A DNA stretch of 64,000 nt, from positions 1,364,001 through 1,428,000 of the forward strand of contig CP087211.1 of NCBI GenBank assembly GCA_020912385.1. The letters run 5' to 3'. The notes below the pieces were generated by a model. That model saw only the letters and a program-made list of their open reading frames with translations. It was not told the DNA's origin and did not search any database. This DNA is from Neofusicoccum parvum. Lineage: Eukaryota > Ascomycota > Dothideomycetes > Botryosphaeriales > Botryosphaeriaceae. Shown piece after piece: positions 44,711 to 55,155 of the stretch. The first letter of the stretch is position 1. Each line of letters opens with the position of its first letter. The position numbers were made by a program, and so were the translations under genes.

Positions 44711-46546
44711 ATGCCGGACAAGCCGCTGACCATTGCGACCTATGCCGCCGGAGCCTCTCTGGCGGCCATCACCCTCGTCTACGTCTTTGGCCCGACCTTC
44801 TTCCTCGACGACGATTCCGCAAACTCCGCGCGCAAGAAGGGCGTCGTCGGCCTCAGCAACCCCGCAAACGACTGTTTTATCAACTCCGTCCTCCAGGCCC
44901 TCGCCGGCCTCCCCAACCTGCGCGTCTACCTGATCCGGGAAACCCACCGCCGCGCGCTTGACGGAACCGACGTCTACAAGGTCCCTGAGAATGCCAAGGA
45001 CGCCGAGGAGTTCAAGAAAGATGTCTCGGCCGTGAAGCTGGACGGGCTGCAGCAAGGCATTGTCACCCATGCCCTGAAGGAGGTGCTGGACAGGTTGAAC
45101 GAGCGGCCTATATACCGGAAGACAATCTCGGCGCAGAGTTTTGTCAACGCGCTCGAGCGCGCGTTTCTGTCGCGCATCAGCCGCCAGCAGCAGGACGCCC
45201 AGGAGTTTCTCCAAATTGTCGCCGAGCGCGTGTGCGAGGAGTACCACGCGGGCCAAAAGGTGCGGAGGCGAGTAAGGAGGCAGCAGGCCGCCCAGTCAAG
45301 AGTGGATGACCCGGAAAAGGAGAACGCCGATCTCAGAAAGGAGCTCCTGAAGCAGAAGATAGGCCCTGCCGCCGACGCGGATGAGGATTCGGATGCCGAC
45401 GACCCGGACGATGAGGAGGGCTTTCCCTTTGAGGGCAAGCTGGAGTCCCAGATTGAGTGTCTCACTTGCCATTTCAAGCCGAAGCCGTCAGTCTCCAGCT
45501 TCGTCACCTTGACCCTGAACGTACCCCACCAATCTTCTACCTCGCTAAACCAATGCTTCGACGGCATGCTCAAGATCGAGCATATCGACGATTTCAAGTG
45601 CGAGTACTGCCGTCTTCAGCACGCTGTAGAAGTTAAAGAGAAAGAGTTAGAAAAAGCGGACAAGGACGAAGCGCGTGAGCGACTGGAGTCGGATGTTGTG
45701 AAGTTGCGCAAGGCAATGGAGGAGGATCCTGAGAAGCCCCCAGCCGATGTTGAGCTTCCGGAGAGCAGCGCAGCGCCCAAGAGAAGAATTGCGCGCCATA
45801 TGCGCATCTCCACTTTCCCCAAGGTCCTAGCTGTCCATCTCTCAAGATCTCTTTTCACCGCCGGAAACTACGGTAACTATTCAACAAAAAACATGGCAAA
45901 GGTCTCTTTCCCTGAAACCTTGCCTCTTGGTGGCATACTGGATCAAAGGAAGTATCACTTGTTAGGTGTTGTCACACATAAGGGTGGCCACAACAGCGGT
46001 CACTATGAGAGCTTCCGGCGACAGATATACATTCCTCCTTACTCCACACCTCACTCTTTCGGCACGGAGGGTGTCTACAGTCTCAGCGGCAGTCCGAACC
46101 CCAGCGCGGTGCAAAGCCCGCGCCCTTCAGCGAGTAGAGAGCATCTTGAACCTTCTGAGAGTCCTGACTCGCCATACTTGCCATCTCCCGCCTTCCCCGC
46201 TGCCTCTTCAGCGTCAATATCGTCCAAGTCATCGCTCTCGTCCACGCGCCAACGACCGGCACCAACATCCGCACCTCGCGACGACTCATCCCTGAAGCAA
46301 ACCCAATCGACCGCGTCTCCAGGTCTCTCACCATCAAAATTACACGCTGTTAGCGAGAAAGCAGCGTCAAAAGCCGAGTCCATTGCCAAATCGGTGAAGC
46401 GGAGACCGAAGAGACGAGACAACAGGTGGTGGCGCATCAGCGACGACAAAGTCAAGGAAAGCAAGACAAGCGATGTTTTGGGCATGCAGAAGGAGGTTTA
46501 TATGCTCTTCTACGAGCTCGCCAGACCGGGCGAGGAAGAATCTTGA
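44711..46546 (+). CDS. membrane-anchored ubiquitin-specific protease (USP/UBP family)
   Basis: Cysteine protease that removes ubiquitin; the N-terminal anchor suggests the ER or mitochondrial outer membrane (compare yeast Ubp1, human USP30). Single exon, 611 residues. Residues 8-32 form a membrane segment (IATYAAGASLAAITLVYVFG). The Cys box is VGLSNPANDCFINSVLQALA with catalytic Cys55. A typical USP box reads GLxNxGNTC, so the Gly before the Cys dyad is Ala and Thr is Asp here. The block RQQQDAQEFLQIVAERV and two CxxC pairs (ECLTC, CEYC) that likely hold zinc are present. The His box is GHNSGHYESFRR (His near 431) and the C-terminal RWWRISDDKV supplies the third catalytic residue. A Ser/Pro-rich insert of about 110 residues separates the last two boxes. 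Confidence 0.94.
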   Translation: MPDKPLTIATYAAGASLAAITLVYVFGPTFFLDDDSANSARKKGVVGLSNPANDCFINSVLQALAGLPNLRVYLIRETHRRALDGTDVYKVPENAKDAEEFKKDVSAVKLDGLQQGIVTHALKEVLDRLNERPIYRKTISAQSFVNALERAFLSRISRQQQDAQEFLQIVAERVCEEYHAGQKVRRRVRRQQAAQSRVDDPEKENADLRKELLKQKIGPAADADEDSDADDPDDEEGFPFEGKLESQIECLTCHFKPKPSVSSFVTLTLNVPHQSSTSLNQCFDGMLKIEHIDDFKCEYCRLQHAVEVKEKELEKADKDEARERLESDVVKLRKAMEEDPEKPPADVELPESSAAPKRRIARHMRISTFPKVLAVHLSRSLFTAGNYGNYSTKNMAKVSFPETLPLGGILDQRKYHLLGVVTHKGGHNSGHYESFRRQIYIPPYSTPHSFGTEGVYSLSGSPNPSAVQSPRPSASREHLEPSESPDSPYLPSPAFPAASSASISSKSSLSSTRQRPAPTSAPRDDSSLKQTQSTASPGLSPSKLHAVSEKAASKAESIAKSVKRRPKRRDNRWWRISDDKVKESKTSDVLGMQKEVYMLFYELARPGEEES

Positions 46547-47836
46547 TTTCGCAAAAATAAGTTTTTTTGCAGAGTGGGCACGGTGTTTATCGGCGTTTTA
46601 TATGTGGCATTTGCGGGCATCTTGGGGTAACTTGCATCATCTCAAGCAAGCGGATTTGCATGTTGGGCGGACTTTTGGGTGAGGAGGTCTCGTGTGTTGG
46701 TGATAGGGCTGCACGGCTCCGGTCAGAGCATCATAGAAGGGAAGCGGCTCGGGCTGGCTTGTCATCAGTGTGGGTTGTTTCTTGTGTTTGTTTTGTCTTG
46801 TTTCAATTCTTGTTCTATTCTACTCTTGCATTGGTAAACGTCTGGTTTATCACTTCAGCATGTCCGTTCCCTGCTGGAATCCAGACTGTCGTCGGTTCTG
46901 GAATCTTATTGTTATTTTCTTACGTTTATCTTCTACTACTTCTCACCTTGACGGTCTGGTTCCATTGCTACTGGTGCTCGGATACGTGTTGGGTGAAGTG
47001 GGTTTCGGTATTTCGTGTGAATATTAAGTTCGAACAAAGTAAGTGGGAGAACTCCTTTTTCTTCCCGTATTCATGAATGCTTTCTACGCGGGATTTTGGA
47101 CCTTTGAAAATCATCGACGCGAAGACAGACGAATTTGAGAGGCGAAAAAGAAAAAGATGTCGGCAGGGCCACAATACATAACATGTTCCAAAACCCCTGA
47201 GTAGCATAGATGCTCGGCCATTGTCCCATCTCGCTCAATATTCGAACTTCTCCATCCAAGAGGTAACCTAGAAGGAGGTAGAATTCTCTACAATCTCAAA
47301 TTTGGCGGATACTTCATCAACCGTTGTTAGAGGGAAGATGAACGATGCTAAAAATTTTCAATTGGTTCCGTTTTCAGGGTAATTGCGCCGCATCTCTATC
47401 GAGTACTCCACTCCGCGCCCAGACCTTCCTGATAGGGGAATTTTTGTTTGAATACATCTTTCCACGTTGTCCTTAGCACCACGGACCTAACATTGTAGAT
47501 GTTTCAATCAGAAGAATTTATTTCAGGTGGCCAAGCAGAAGAAGCTACATTGCAGCCATTTCTCGGACTCATTCTATTTTCACAACTTTGATGAACAGCA
47601 GTTGGTAATTATTTTCATCATAAGCACCCTCCACTTCACCAGCGCAAGCACCTCCGATAATTCCTCCTCCGTAGTTCAAAACATCCCATACATCCAGGTC
47701 TAGTATTAAGCGAGTATGCCAGAGGGTATAGCAGCACGAAAACATATAATCTTGTCATCTTTCCTTTTTCCCCGGAACAGCATCACTTACTGGCGAAGGT
47801 CTGACGTCCGCCGTGAGGAATCACTGATCGAGCTCC
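46547..47836. other. convergent 3' ends and spacer
   Basis: 1.3 kb between the stops of the protease and the siderophore transporter. T-rich 46780-47030; no gene, tRNA or repeat seen. Confidence 0.55.
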
Positions 47837-49847
47837 TCAAAACAACTTCACCAGGAAGCCCTTCTTCTTCTCCACGGCAACCTCGGGCGCCGAGCCCGCC
47901 TTCCCGTCCTCCTCGGCATCCGGCAAGCTCTGCTCATCCGTGAGACGCGGGTTGCGCAGGACGAGCGAGAAGAAGATGAGGAGCGACGACAGGCAGATGC
48001 CGGTGATGCACAGGTAGTTCTGGGTGGTGCGGTAGGCGGCGATGACGCTCTGGCGCTGGGGGGTGCCGACGGGGTTGCTCACGGACCAGGTGAGCGGGTC
48101 GGCGTAGACGGTGGCGGCGGCGGTGGCGTCGCCGAGCTGCTTCTCCAGCTGGCCCGGCAGCACCTGCGACCACACGGCGCCCGAGACGCAGGCGCCCAGC
48201 GCGGAGCCGATGTTGTAGGTGCCGAGGTACAGGCCCGTCACGATGGCCAGGTGCTCGTGCTTGGTGGCGGCCTGGATGGAGGCCTGCGTCGGGTAGGGGA
48301 ACATGCCGCCGGCGATGCCGAGGAGGACCTGCGCGCCGATCATGCCCGAGGAGTGGGATAGAGAGGTGCCGCCGCGGTAGTGGATCAGCATCCCGAAAGC
48401 GACCATGAACAGGCAGGTGCCCATGACGATGAAGGGCTTGAGGCGGCGGACCTTGAAGACCACGGCGCCGAGGAACCAGCCCATGAGCACAGAGGCGAAG
48501 CTGTAGAGCTGCGTGATGCGCGTTGCGCTCTTGACGGACTCGTTGAAGGCGACGACCAGGACGGTGTACAGGAAGTCGGCTTGCATGTACCAGGCCCAGT
48601 TCAGGCACATGGCGATGCCGAGGGCGCCCCAGACGGAGCGGTCCTTGAGCAACTGATAGGGTTTAGTTTGGTCCAAGCAAGATGGTGGTCAGGGGAACGA
48701 CTTACGTGGAAGGGGATAAGCGGGTGGACAGTCCTCATTTCCCACCAGGCAAAGACAGGAATACAGGCAATGCCAACGATGAGCGGAGCCAGGATGTGGG
48801 CTGTCTTCCAAGTTTCAGAAACACCACCGGCGAGGGTGAGAGGCGTCAGAATGAGAGCAAAGACGGCGATCATAAGGATGATGCCGATGACATCAAGTTG
48901 CCAGAAGAGAGCCTTCGTGAGGCCTCCAGCGCCGAGGATCTCGAAGGGAGTCTTGTAGTCAGCTAGGTCGGCAGACTTCTTAGCCCTGCGGTGGGCGATG
49001 AAGAGAGCGGCGAGGAGAGGGATGGCAGAAATGGGGTAGATGATGGCCCACATTCCAATTCCCCATCTCCAGCCCGCGTGAATGAGGGTAGAGGAAGCGA
49101 TATCACCAGAGACCCAAGTGTTGATGATAAATGGAGTCGCCGGGATGTAAGAGAAAAAGAGACGAGCGCGCAGGGACGAGATGTCACCAATGATGACCTC
49201 AACCAGCAGGATCACAAAAGTGTATCCAATCTGGGCCATGTTAGCTTTGAGGGAGTCGTCGGAAAGCGATTCTCGAGCAGCATACCTGGTAAAGCACAGC
49301 TCCGGCGCAGAAAGTGGCGACATCGTTGGAAGCAGCCTCGACGATGGTGCCGAGGACGTAGAAGAAGATGGAGACGAGGACCAGCTCAACACGGCCGAAG
49401 ACATCGGCAATCTTGGAGGCAGTGGGCTGTCCGACGGCAGCAATGACGCTGCGCACGACGTTGATGGAGGCCAGGAGACTGTGATGTTGGAAAGACGCGG
49501 TGGCAGTCGTCTTCGGAGAATTAGCGAATGCCTGCAGCACGGCGTCCAGGGATTGGGCGCGGGAGCGAGAGCATGCATGCAGAGGATCCACCTACCTGAT
49601 ATGTATAGCGAACGGTGCCATCGAGGGAATAGGCATAGGCGATGAGGAAGACGCCAATGAACAGGAAGACGCGATCGAAAAGAGTGAGGTGAGCAGCAAT
49701 GGCCTCGATGCGCTTGACACCGGGGCTGGTAGCACCCAGCAGCTGGAACTCCTCCTCCTGAGAGGAGGCAGCCTTGGAGCCGGCGCCCGCAGGGCGGGAC
49801 GTGTCGTCGGCAGCGACCTCTTTGGAGTGGTGGATCTCGGCAGTCAT
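47837..49847 (-). CDS. siderophore-iron transporter, MFS (SIT/ARN family)
   Basis: Proton symporter importing ferric siderophores across the plasma membrane. Exons 49596-49847, 49286-49510, 48706-49230 and 47837-48652; introns 85, 55 and 53 nt; 605 residues, usual for the 14-helix SIT group. A soluble head ends in [20 protein letters not shown], then [11 protein letters not shown]. After intron 1 comes the SIT block [20 protein letters not shown], then [78 protein letters not shown] and [20 protein letters not shown]. It closes in [19 protein letters not shown] and a charged tail. The first acceptor is AAG after a GCTAAT branch site; CAG 21 nt upstream would also keep frame. Substrate unknown. 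A candidate iron-regulator site lies 710 bp upstream. Confidence 0.94.
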
Positions 49848-50556
49848 CCTGTTCCGTGTGGATTTGCACGACCAGGCGGAGAGGGGCAAGGCGGGTCGAT
49901 GCAAAGACAAGGTTTCGCTGCAGCACTGGAGGGCTGGGAGCGGGCCATATAAGAGATTGATCGATAAGATCAGGCCAGGCCGGCGCATCGGGCCCGCCGG
50001 CGGGGGCGTCGAGAATTTTCACATCCCAAGAGCGTGTCAAGGAGCGGTTTAGGCAAGAACAGGCAAGCTAAGCCCGATGGCGGCGGCCAGCTGGACGGAC
50101 TCGCCGCTGCAAAGGCACGCCGCTGGGCAGATCGAGCGACAGCTGGCGCCGGGCAGCAGGAGCTCGCGAATCAGGACGCAGCGGTGGCGGGCTCGACGAG
50201 GCGACGAGCAGTGCAGACAGAAGCGGACGCAAGGAAGCCGTGGTGGGCGGCCGGGTCGGGCTGATGCGCAGGAGGCGGCCGCGGTGTGGAGCGTGGAGCG
50301 CGGGAGCTGCAAGTCAGTGCCAGTGCGGGCGCGTGGGAGATCGCTCGCCGCTGCCGGGGCAAGATGGGGCCATGCAAGGAATTACGGTTGCGTTATGCTT
50401 TGCTGGCGACGAAGGCCCGAACGGAGCCGCCGCCCGCGCGTGGTAGAAAAAGCAGCCAGGGTCGCACTCCTAGCACAGCAGTCTGCGGCGATGCGGCGGT
50501 GGAGTTGCATCTGGCTCGGGGCCCTTCCCAGCGCGCGGCGTGGCACTAGGCCTGCG

Positions 50557-50565
50557 ATCAGATAA
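50557..50565 (+). promoter_or_regulatory. candidate SreA/Urbs1-type GATA site
   Basis: ATCAGATAA matches exactly the ATCWGATAA sequence bound by the fungal iron-repressing GATA factors (SreA, Sfu1, Urbs1). It lies 710 bp upstream of the siderophore transporter start and 279 bp upstream of PEX14. Repression of the transporter in iron-rich cells is the expected effect; binding is inferred only. Confidence 0.45.
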
Positions 50566-50623
50566 CTTTAAAGATGCACCGAAACGCCTGATAAACGGAT
50601 CGCTTGTCCGAGCAAGCCGCGAA

Positions 50624-50646
50624 GCCAGTGCCAGTGCCAGTGCCAG
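50624..50646. repeat. hexanucleotide microsatellite
   Basis: Nearly four copies of GCCAGT between the siderophore transporter and PEX14; related GCCAGGG/GCCAGC units follow. Confidence 0.8.
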
Positions 50647-50843
50647 GGCCAGGTGCAGCCCGGGGGCCGCGCACGTGACGGCCGCGAGCCTCGGCTCAAG
50701 CTCCGCCAGGGCCGCGGGCGTGCTCGGAGGTCTCCAGTGCCATGCCAGCGCCAGTGCTCGCCCATCCAGCGTCACCGCGCCAGCCCATCGCACCTCTTGC
50801 TCCCCGATGAGCTGCGCCTGCTGAGACAGCAACTGCCGCCACC

Positions 50844-52186
50844 ATGGTCCGCGAGGACCTCGTCAGTTCCGCCGTGAGTCGCCTCTCTCGCCGCGTGCCA
50901 GCCCGGCACGAGCTAATGGCCAGCAGGTTACTTGTGAGCACCGCGCCCAGCGTCGCCTCGCGCCCCAGCTCACCGTCTTCTGCAGTCCTCCAGGATCCCT
51001 CGGTTGCCAGCGCGCCCATTGAGAAGCGCATCGCCTTTCTCCAGTCCAAGAACCTGACCCAGGAAGAGGTCGATGCCGCCTTAGCTCGCGCAGGCGGCGA
51101 GGGCCCGCCGCCGTCCACCGCCGTCTCAGCGCCCTCGGGCCAGCCTCCTCAGCCCTACGGCTACCAGCAACCGCCGCCGCCGCCGGGATATGGCGCGTAT
51201 CCGGGTTACTGGCAGCAGCCTCCGCCGCCGCCGTAAGACGCCCGCGCGAACCACGCGAAGACAATACCGGACAAGCAGCTGACGTACGAGGACTGCAGGG
51301 TGCCGAAGCGCGACTGGCGGGACTGGTTCATCATGGCTACAGTCATGGGTGGAGTGGGCTACGGTCTCTATTTCACAGCAAAGGTATACTCTTTCCTTGC
51401 GCGCTTTCAGAAATCCAGGCTGACCACGTGCAGCGCTACATATACCCCATGATAGCACCTCCGACCCCGCCGCAGCTGGAGCAGGACAAGAAGTCAATCG
51501 ACGAATCGTTTGAGAAAGCATTCGCCCTCCTAGACCAGCTCAACACCGACACAACCGCGCTCAAGGCTTCAGAGGAGCAGCGGACACAGCGCTTAGACAC
51601 GGCGATCACGGAGATGGAGACGGTCATGGACTCGTTGAAGGACTCTCTCAAGCGGCGCGACGGCGACAGCCGCAAGCTGGAGGACGACGTGAGGGGGCTG
51701 CGCGATCTGATTCCGAAGGCGCTGGAGGCGCACAAAGAGAGCACGGACAATAGATTGAAGGACCTCTCGCAGGAGCTGAAGAGCCTGAAGACGCTGGTCG
51801 GAAACCGCATGGGGTCCAGCTCGCCCAGCACCGCGTCTAGACCGGCATCGGGCGTGAACATGTGGGGCTCGCAAGGGCAGGGCGGCGTGAATGGCAACGC
51901 TGCTGGCGGGGCTTCGACACCGGCGACCCCGGCCGTGGCTGCGCCTGCTCCGGCAGGCGGCGCTGCCAATGGCTCGGGCGAGGCGCAGCAGCCGGACAGC
52001 AGCTCGTCGGCGGCGCCTGCTGCTGCTGCTGCTCCTGCTCAGACGGCATCCAGCCCGTACGGCAGGTTCAGCAACGGGCGAGCGGCCATTCCGGCATGGC
52101 AGATGGCCGCAGCCAAGAAGAACGAGGCGGAGAAGAAGGACACGTCGGAAAGCGGGACTGTCAGCGAAGCGGCTGCCGGGGCGTAA
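50844..52186 (+). CDS. PEX14: peroxin-14, peroxisomal docking protein
   Basis: Pex14 is the peroxisomal membrane docking factor for the PTS1/PTS2 import receptors. Exons 50844-50873, then from about 50994 to 51232, 51299-51383 and 51434-52186; introns 2 and 3 are 66 and 50 nt. Features: MVREDLVSSA, PIEKRIAFLQSKNLTQEEVD (receptor-binding helical domain), Pro/Tyr-rich linker with PPPPPGYGAYPGYW, membrane segment WFIMATVMGGVGYGLYFTAK, coiled coil (residues about 150-235) and an Ala/Ser-rich tail. Intron 1 is a problem. The donor GTGAGT leaves phase 0, while the attractive acceptor TTCTGCAG at 50985 needs phase 1. The acceptor at 50993 keeps frame but deletes the expected AVxFLQ residues of the first helix. 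Reading straight through also stays open. Confidence 0.88.
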
Positions 52187-55155
52187 AACAAGGGCGATCG
52201 CGTATGTACATTGAAGCTGTTGGGATGGGTTCGCATCGGCGTTCTTTGCTTGGGAGCCGCAAATAAGCAGCGTGGACCATGTATTTCAGTGGCTTGAGCG
52301 GGCTTCTGTCCCCGATGCAGCGGGAATAACAAAACGAGGGGTGCGGCTAGCGACTCGCCTAGTGGTGTGTTCCGGATGGCATGCATCGAAGGCTGGCGCA
52401 TCTCGATGCGGCCCGTTTACCGCAAGCCCGTCGATTGGACCAGCAGCCGGTGCGGCGCAGGTGTTGAGAAACCTTCCCTTTTGCATAGACAGCCTCGACG
52501 ATCGCGGGCGGCGGACGCGGACCTGCCGGCCGGCCCTATTGCAATCGACGAATAGCGGACGGGCCAAGTGCCTTTTGCATGTGTACTGTTGCCCCGTCCC
52601 GCCGGACAGCGACTATACAGGCCGACGGGGCTGGACTCGTCACGAGGGCCAGGGGGAGCGGTGGACAGGATTTCAAACCCAGTCGGCCATTGCATCACTT
52701 TTCTCACGCACACCAAATTGCTGCCAGCACGAGCACCAGCTGATGACGATCGAGTCTGCCTCGGAACCCAGAAACCGCAACACTGCCCTCCTGAGCCACG
52801 GTCCCGCATGCGCTCGGGATTGGACAGAGAAAAGATGAGCTCGCCGTTCGTAATACTTACGTACGGCGTGCCTGGGAAGCCGCCGAAGGTCCTCGCGAGC
52901 AACGCGGAAACGTGCTCTCTGCTGTGCCCGAACGCTCTCGCCCTTCCCGATCGGCTTGGTTTAAGCACCGCATGAAGCTGCGGAGCCGCTGCTATCCACA
53001 CGGCCCGTATCCACAATTTTCTTGCCCGTCATCATCATGCACCATCACGATTGCACGCCCGCAAGCCGCCCAAGAGTAGGGCCACTCGGCGGAGCACCGC
53101 AAGCGACACGCAGCGCCGCGCCTTGCCCCGTCCCCTCCGCCGCAGCACACGCAACGAAACCCTTCGCTCCAGCGCCGCAGGCGTCGTCGCGGGCGCAGGC
53201 GCAGGCGCAAGCAAAAGCCGCCAGCTGCGAGGCGCCTCGTCCCCGGTTAGGGCTCTTCTCGGGAGCTCCCTGCCGGCAAATCATCCCTCATGCTCCGTCC
53301 GGGCTGAATGCCGCCGGGGCGGGCGCGGGCGATGCGATGGGAACGGCGGAGCAGACGAGCGTCCATCCAGGGTTAAAGTGGGCCGGAAATAAACGCGCGT
53401 AGGTTGTGTTTCTTCTCGCCCATTTGCCTCGCTCGTCGCCGGTTGCACGGCGTACGCCAGGGCCCTCGGCCGGGGCGACCAGACTGCGGAATCGAGATTT
53501 CGGCTTTATTATTATTTTCTTTTTTTCCTGGACGTCTGAATCGGGAAATCAGGCAACGTTTCGAGGCGCGTGCCTGGTCCGGGCCTGGGCTCCGCGCGGG
53601 TTGGTCGCGCGCCGTTGGGGCTTGGGCGGCGATGAGGCTGGCACCGAGAGAGCGCCGCGCGCCCGTTCTGCTTCGCTGGGCTGGCGGCCCGTCAGGCGTC
53701 AGGCGCGCCGCGTGTGGCCTGTTGACGATGTGTGTGATAGAGGGCGCAGGAGTTGAAAAAAAAAGATGACAGGGGAGGGGTTACGGGACAAAAACAGCTG
53801 ATGAATGCCTGTGTGCCTGGCGTGCTGTGACGCAAAGGGCGAAGATCGGAGGGGGGTGACCGGCGCCCGCGAACGCGCAGACGAGCGAGCGCGAGGGGTG
53901 TGCGGCGAGGGCTGTGCATATGTATTGTAAATCCGATCAGACGTTCTTGTCTTGTGGCTCCCCCAAAAGGTCCGCTTCGCCCCTCCTCAAGTCGTCCCAA
54001 GCGCCGGCCCCCCGTCCCAAGCGTTTTGGCTGGTGAATAATAGCATACGGGATATCGTTAGCCGGGCTCTCGGGCATCTGGGCCCAGGAGCCACTGCGCT
54101 ATCTGAGCTGATTCTCGCCCGGCCTTGCTCTTACACAACCCAAAAGGCTTGGCCGATGGTCTCTGGCTTGCTGACGGTGCTTTTCCCCATATTTATTTAT
54201 GTACAAGCTGCTCCCTCCCCCAGTCTCCCATTTCTCCCCACCCCAGCCCTCCACTTCACTTCCCACCTCTCCCGAGTCAGGCGCTGGATCCCATGGAGTT
54301 TGGAATGTGGCAGCAGGCACGCTAGAGGGAAAACACGTTGGAGGAATCTTGAAGGGGTGCTTGCATAAGGGACTATCGGTCTCTCTCCCCCCGGTGGCAC
54401 CGCACAGCATCTCTATACCAGGTCAACGCCGGATTCCCCTGTGCTCTATCGGACCATACGCCTGTGAGGAAACAAACACCGAAAACCAAGGGATCCCTCC
54501 TCTTGAGCGCCACGCTTGCTTCACTTTTGCCCAAAGGTGCGCACCGCAAACATTACTTGGAAAAGTCAAGTACCGATCAGGAAAACGAACACGGAAAGGC
54601 TGGAGAAAGTATACGAACCAGGAAACAGAAACAGGAAAGAAACAAGAAACATGTGTGAGGATACAAAGGCTGTACAACGTGGGGTGAAGAGTCGGAGCTC
54701 GCACGCACGAAGGGGAAAGAAGTCTTCGGGCCAGCAAACAGCGCACGATAAAGCATACGCACTTCACACGCAGGACGCATTGGATCGAATGTTTGCTCCA
54801 GAGCAAGAAATCCAATGGAAACATTGTGTGAGAATAAGCATTTACCGACACTGACGGTAAGACCGCAAGGAAAAGGACGCGCGAAAAAAGGCCCCGGCAG
54901 TTCCGTTGTTGCTTTTTCCCTTTACTGCACTTTTCCATTACATCCCTTCCACGTCATTCGAAAACCGAGGTTACTGGAATCGTCTGTTCATCCTTGAATG
55001 CGTTTTTATGCTTTGGTTCAAGGAGACCGTGCCGCCGTACTCGGGAGAATGCAATCTTTCGTCAACAGCCGTGACGAATGCCTCACACATGCTTGTTGGA
55101 GCCAAGGCCGAAAGAAACCGCTAGGGTTCGTTTAGATGGTGGATATTCCCTAGGA
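52187..55155. other. gene-free stretch between PEX14 and the Zn2Cys6 gene
   Basis: 3 kb between two convergent stops. Short GCAGGC-type repeats near 53190-53220; several open frames of 100-170 codons on both strands look random in composition. I see no RNA gene or mobile element. Confidence 0.5.

Larger units (their letters stand above)
49848..50843. other. divergent intergenic region, siderophore transporter / PEX14
   Basis: About 1 kb, serving as promoter for both genes. Contains ATCAGATAA at 50557-50565, TCGATAAG near 49960 and a (GCCAGT) microsatellite at 50624-50646. No gene seen. Confidence 0.6.
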
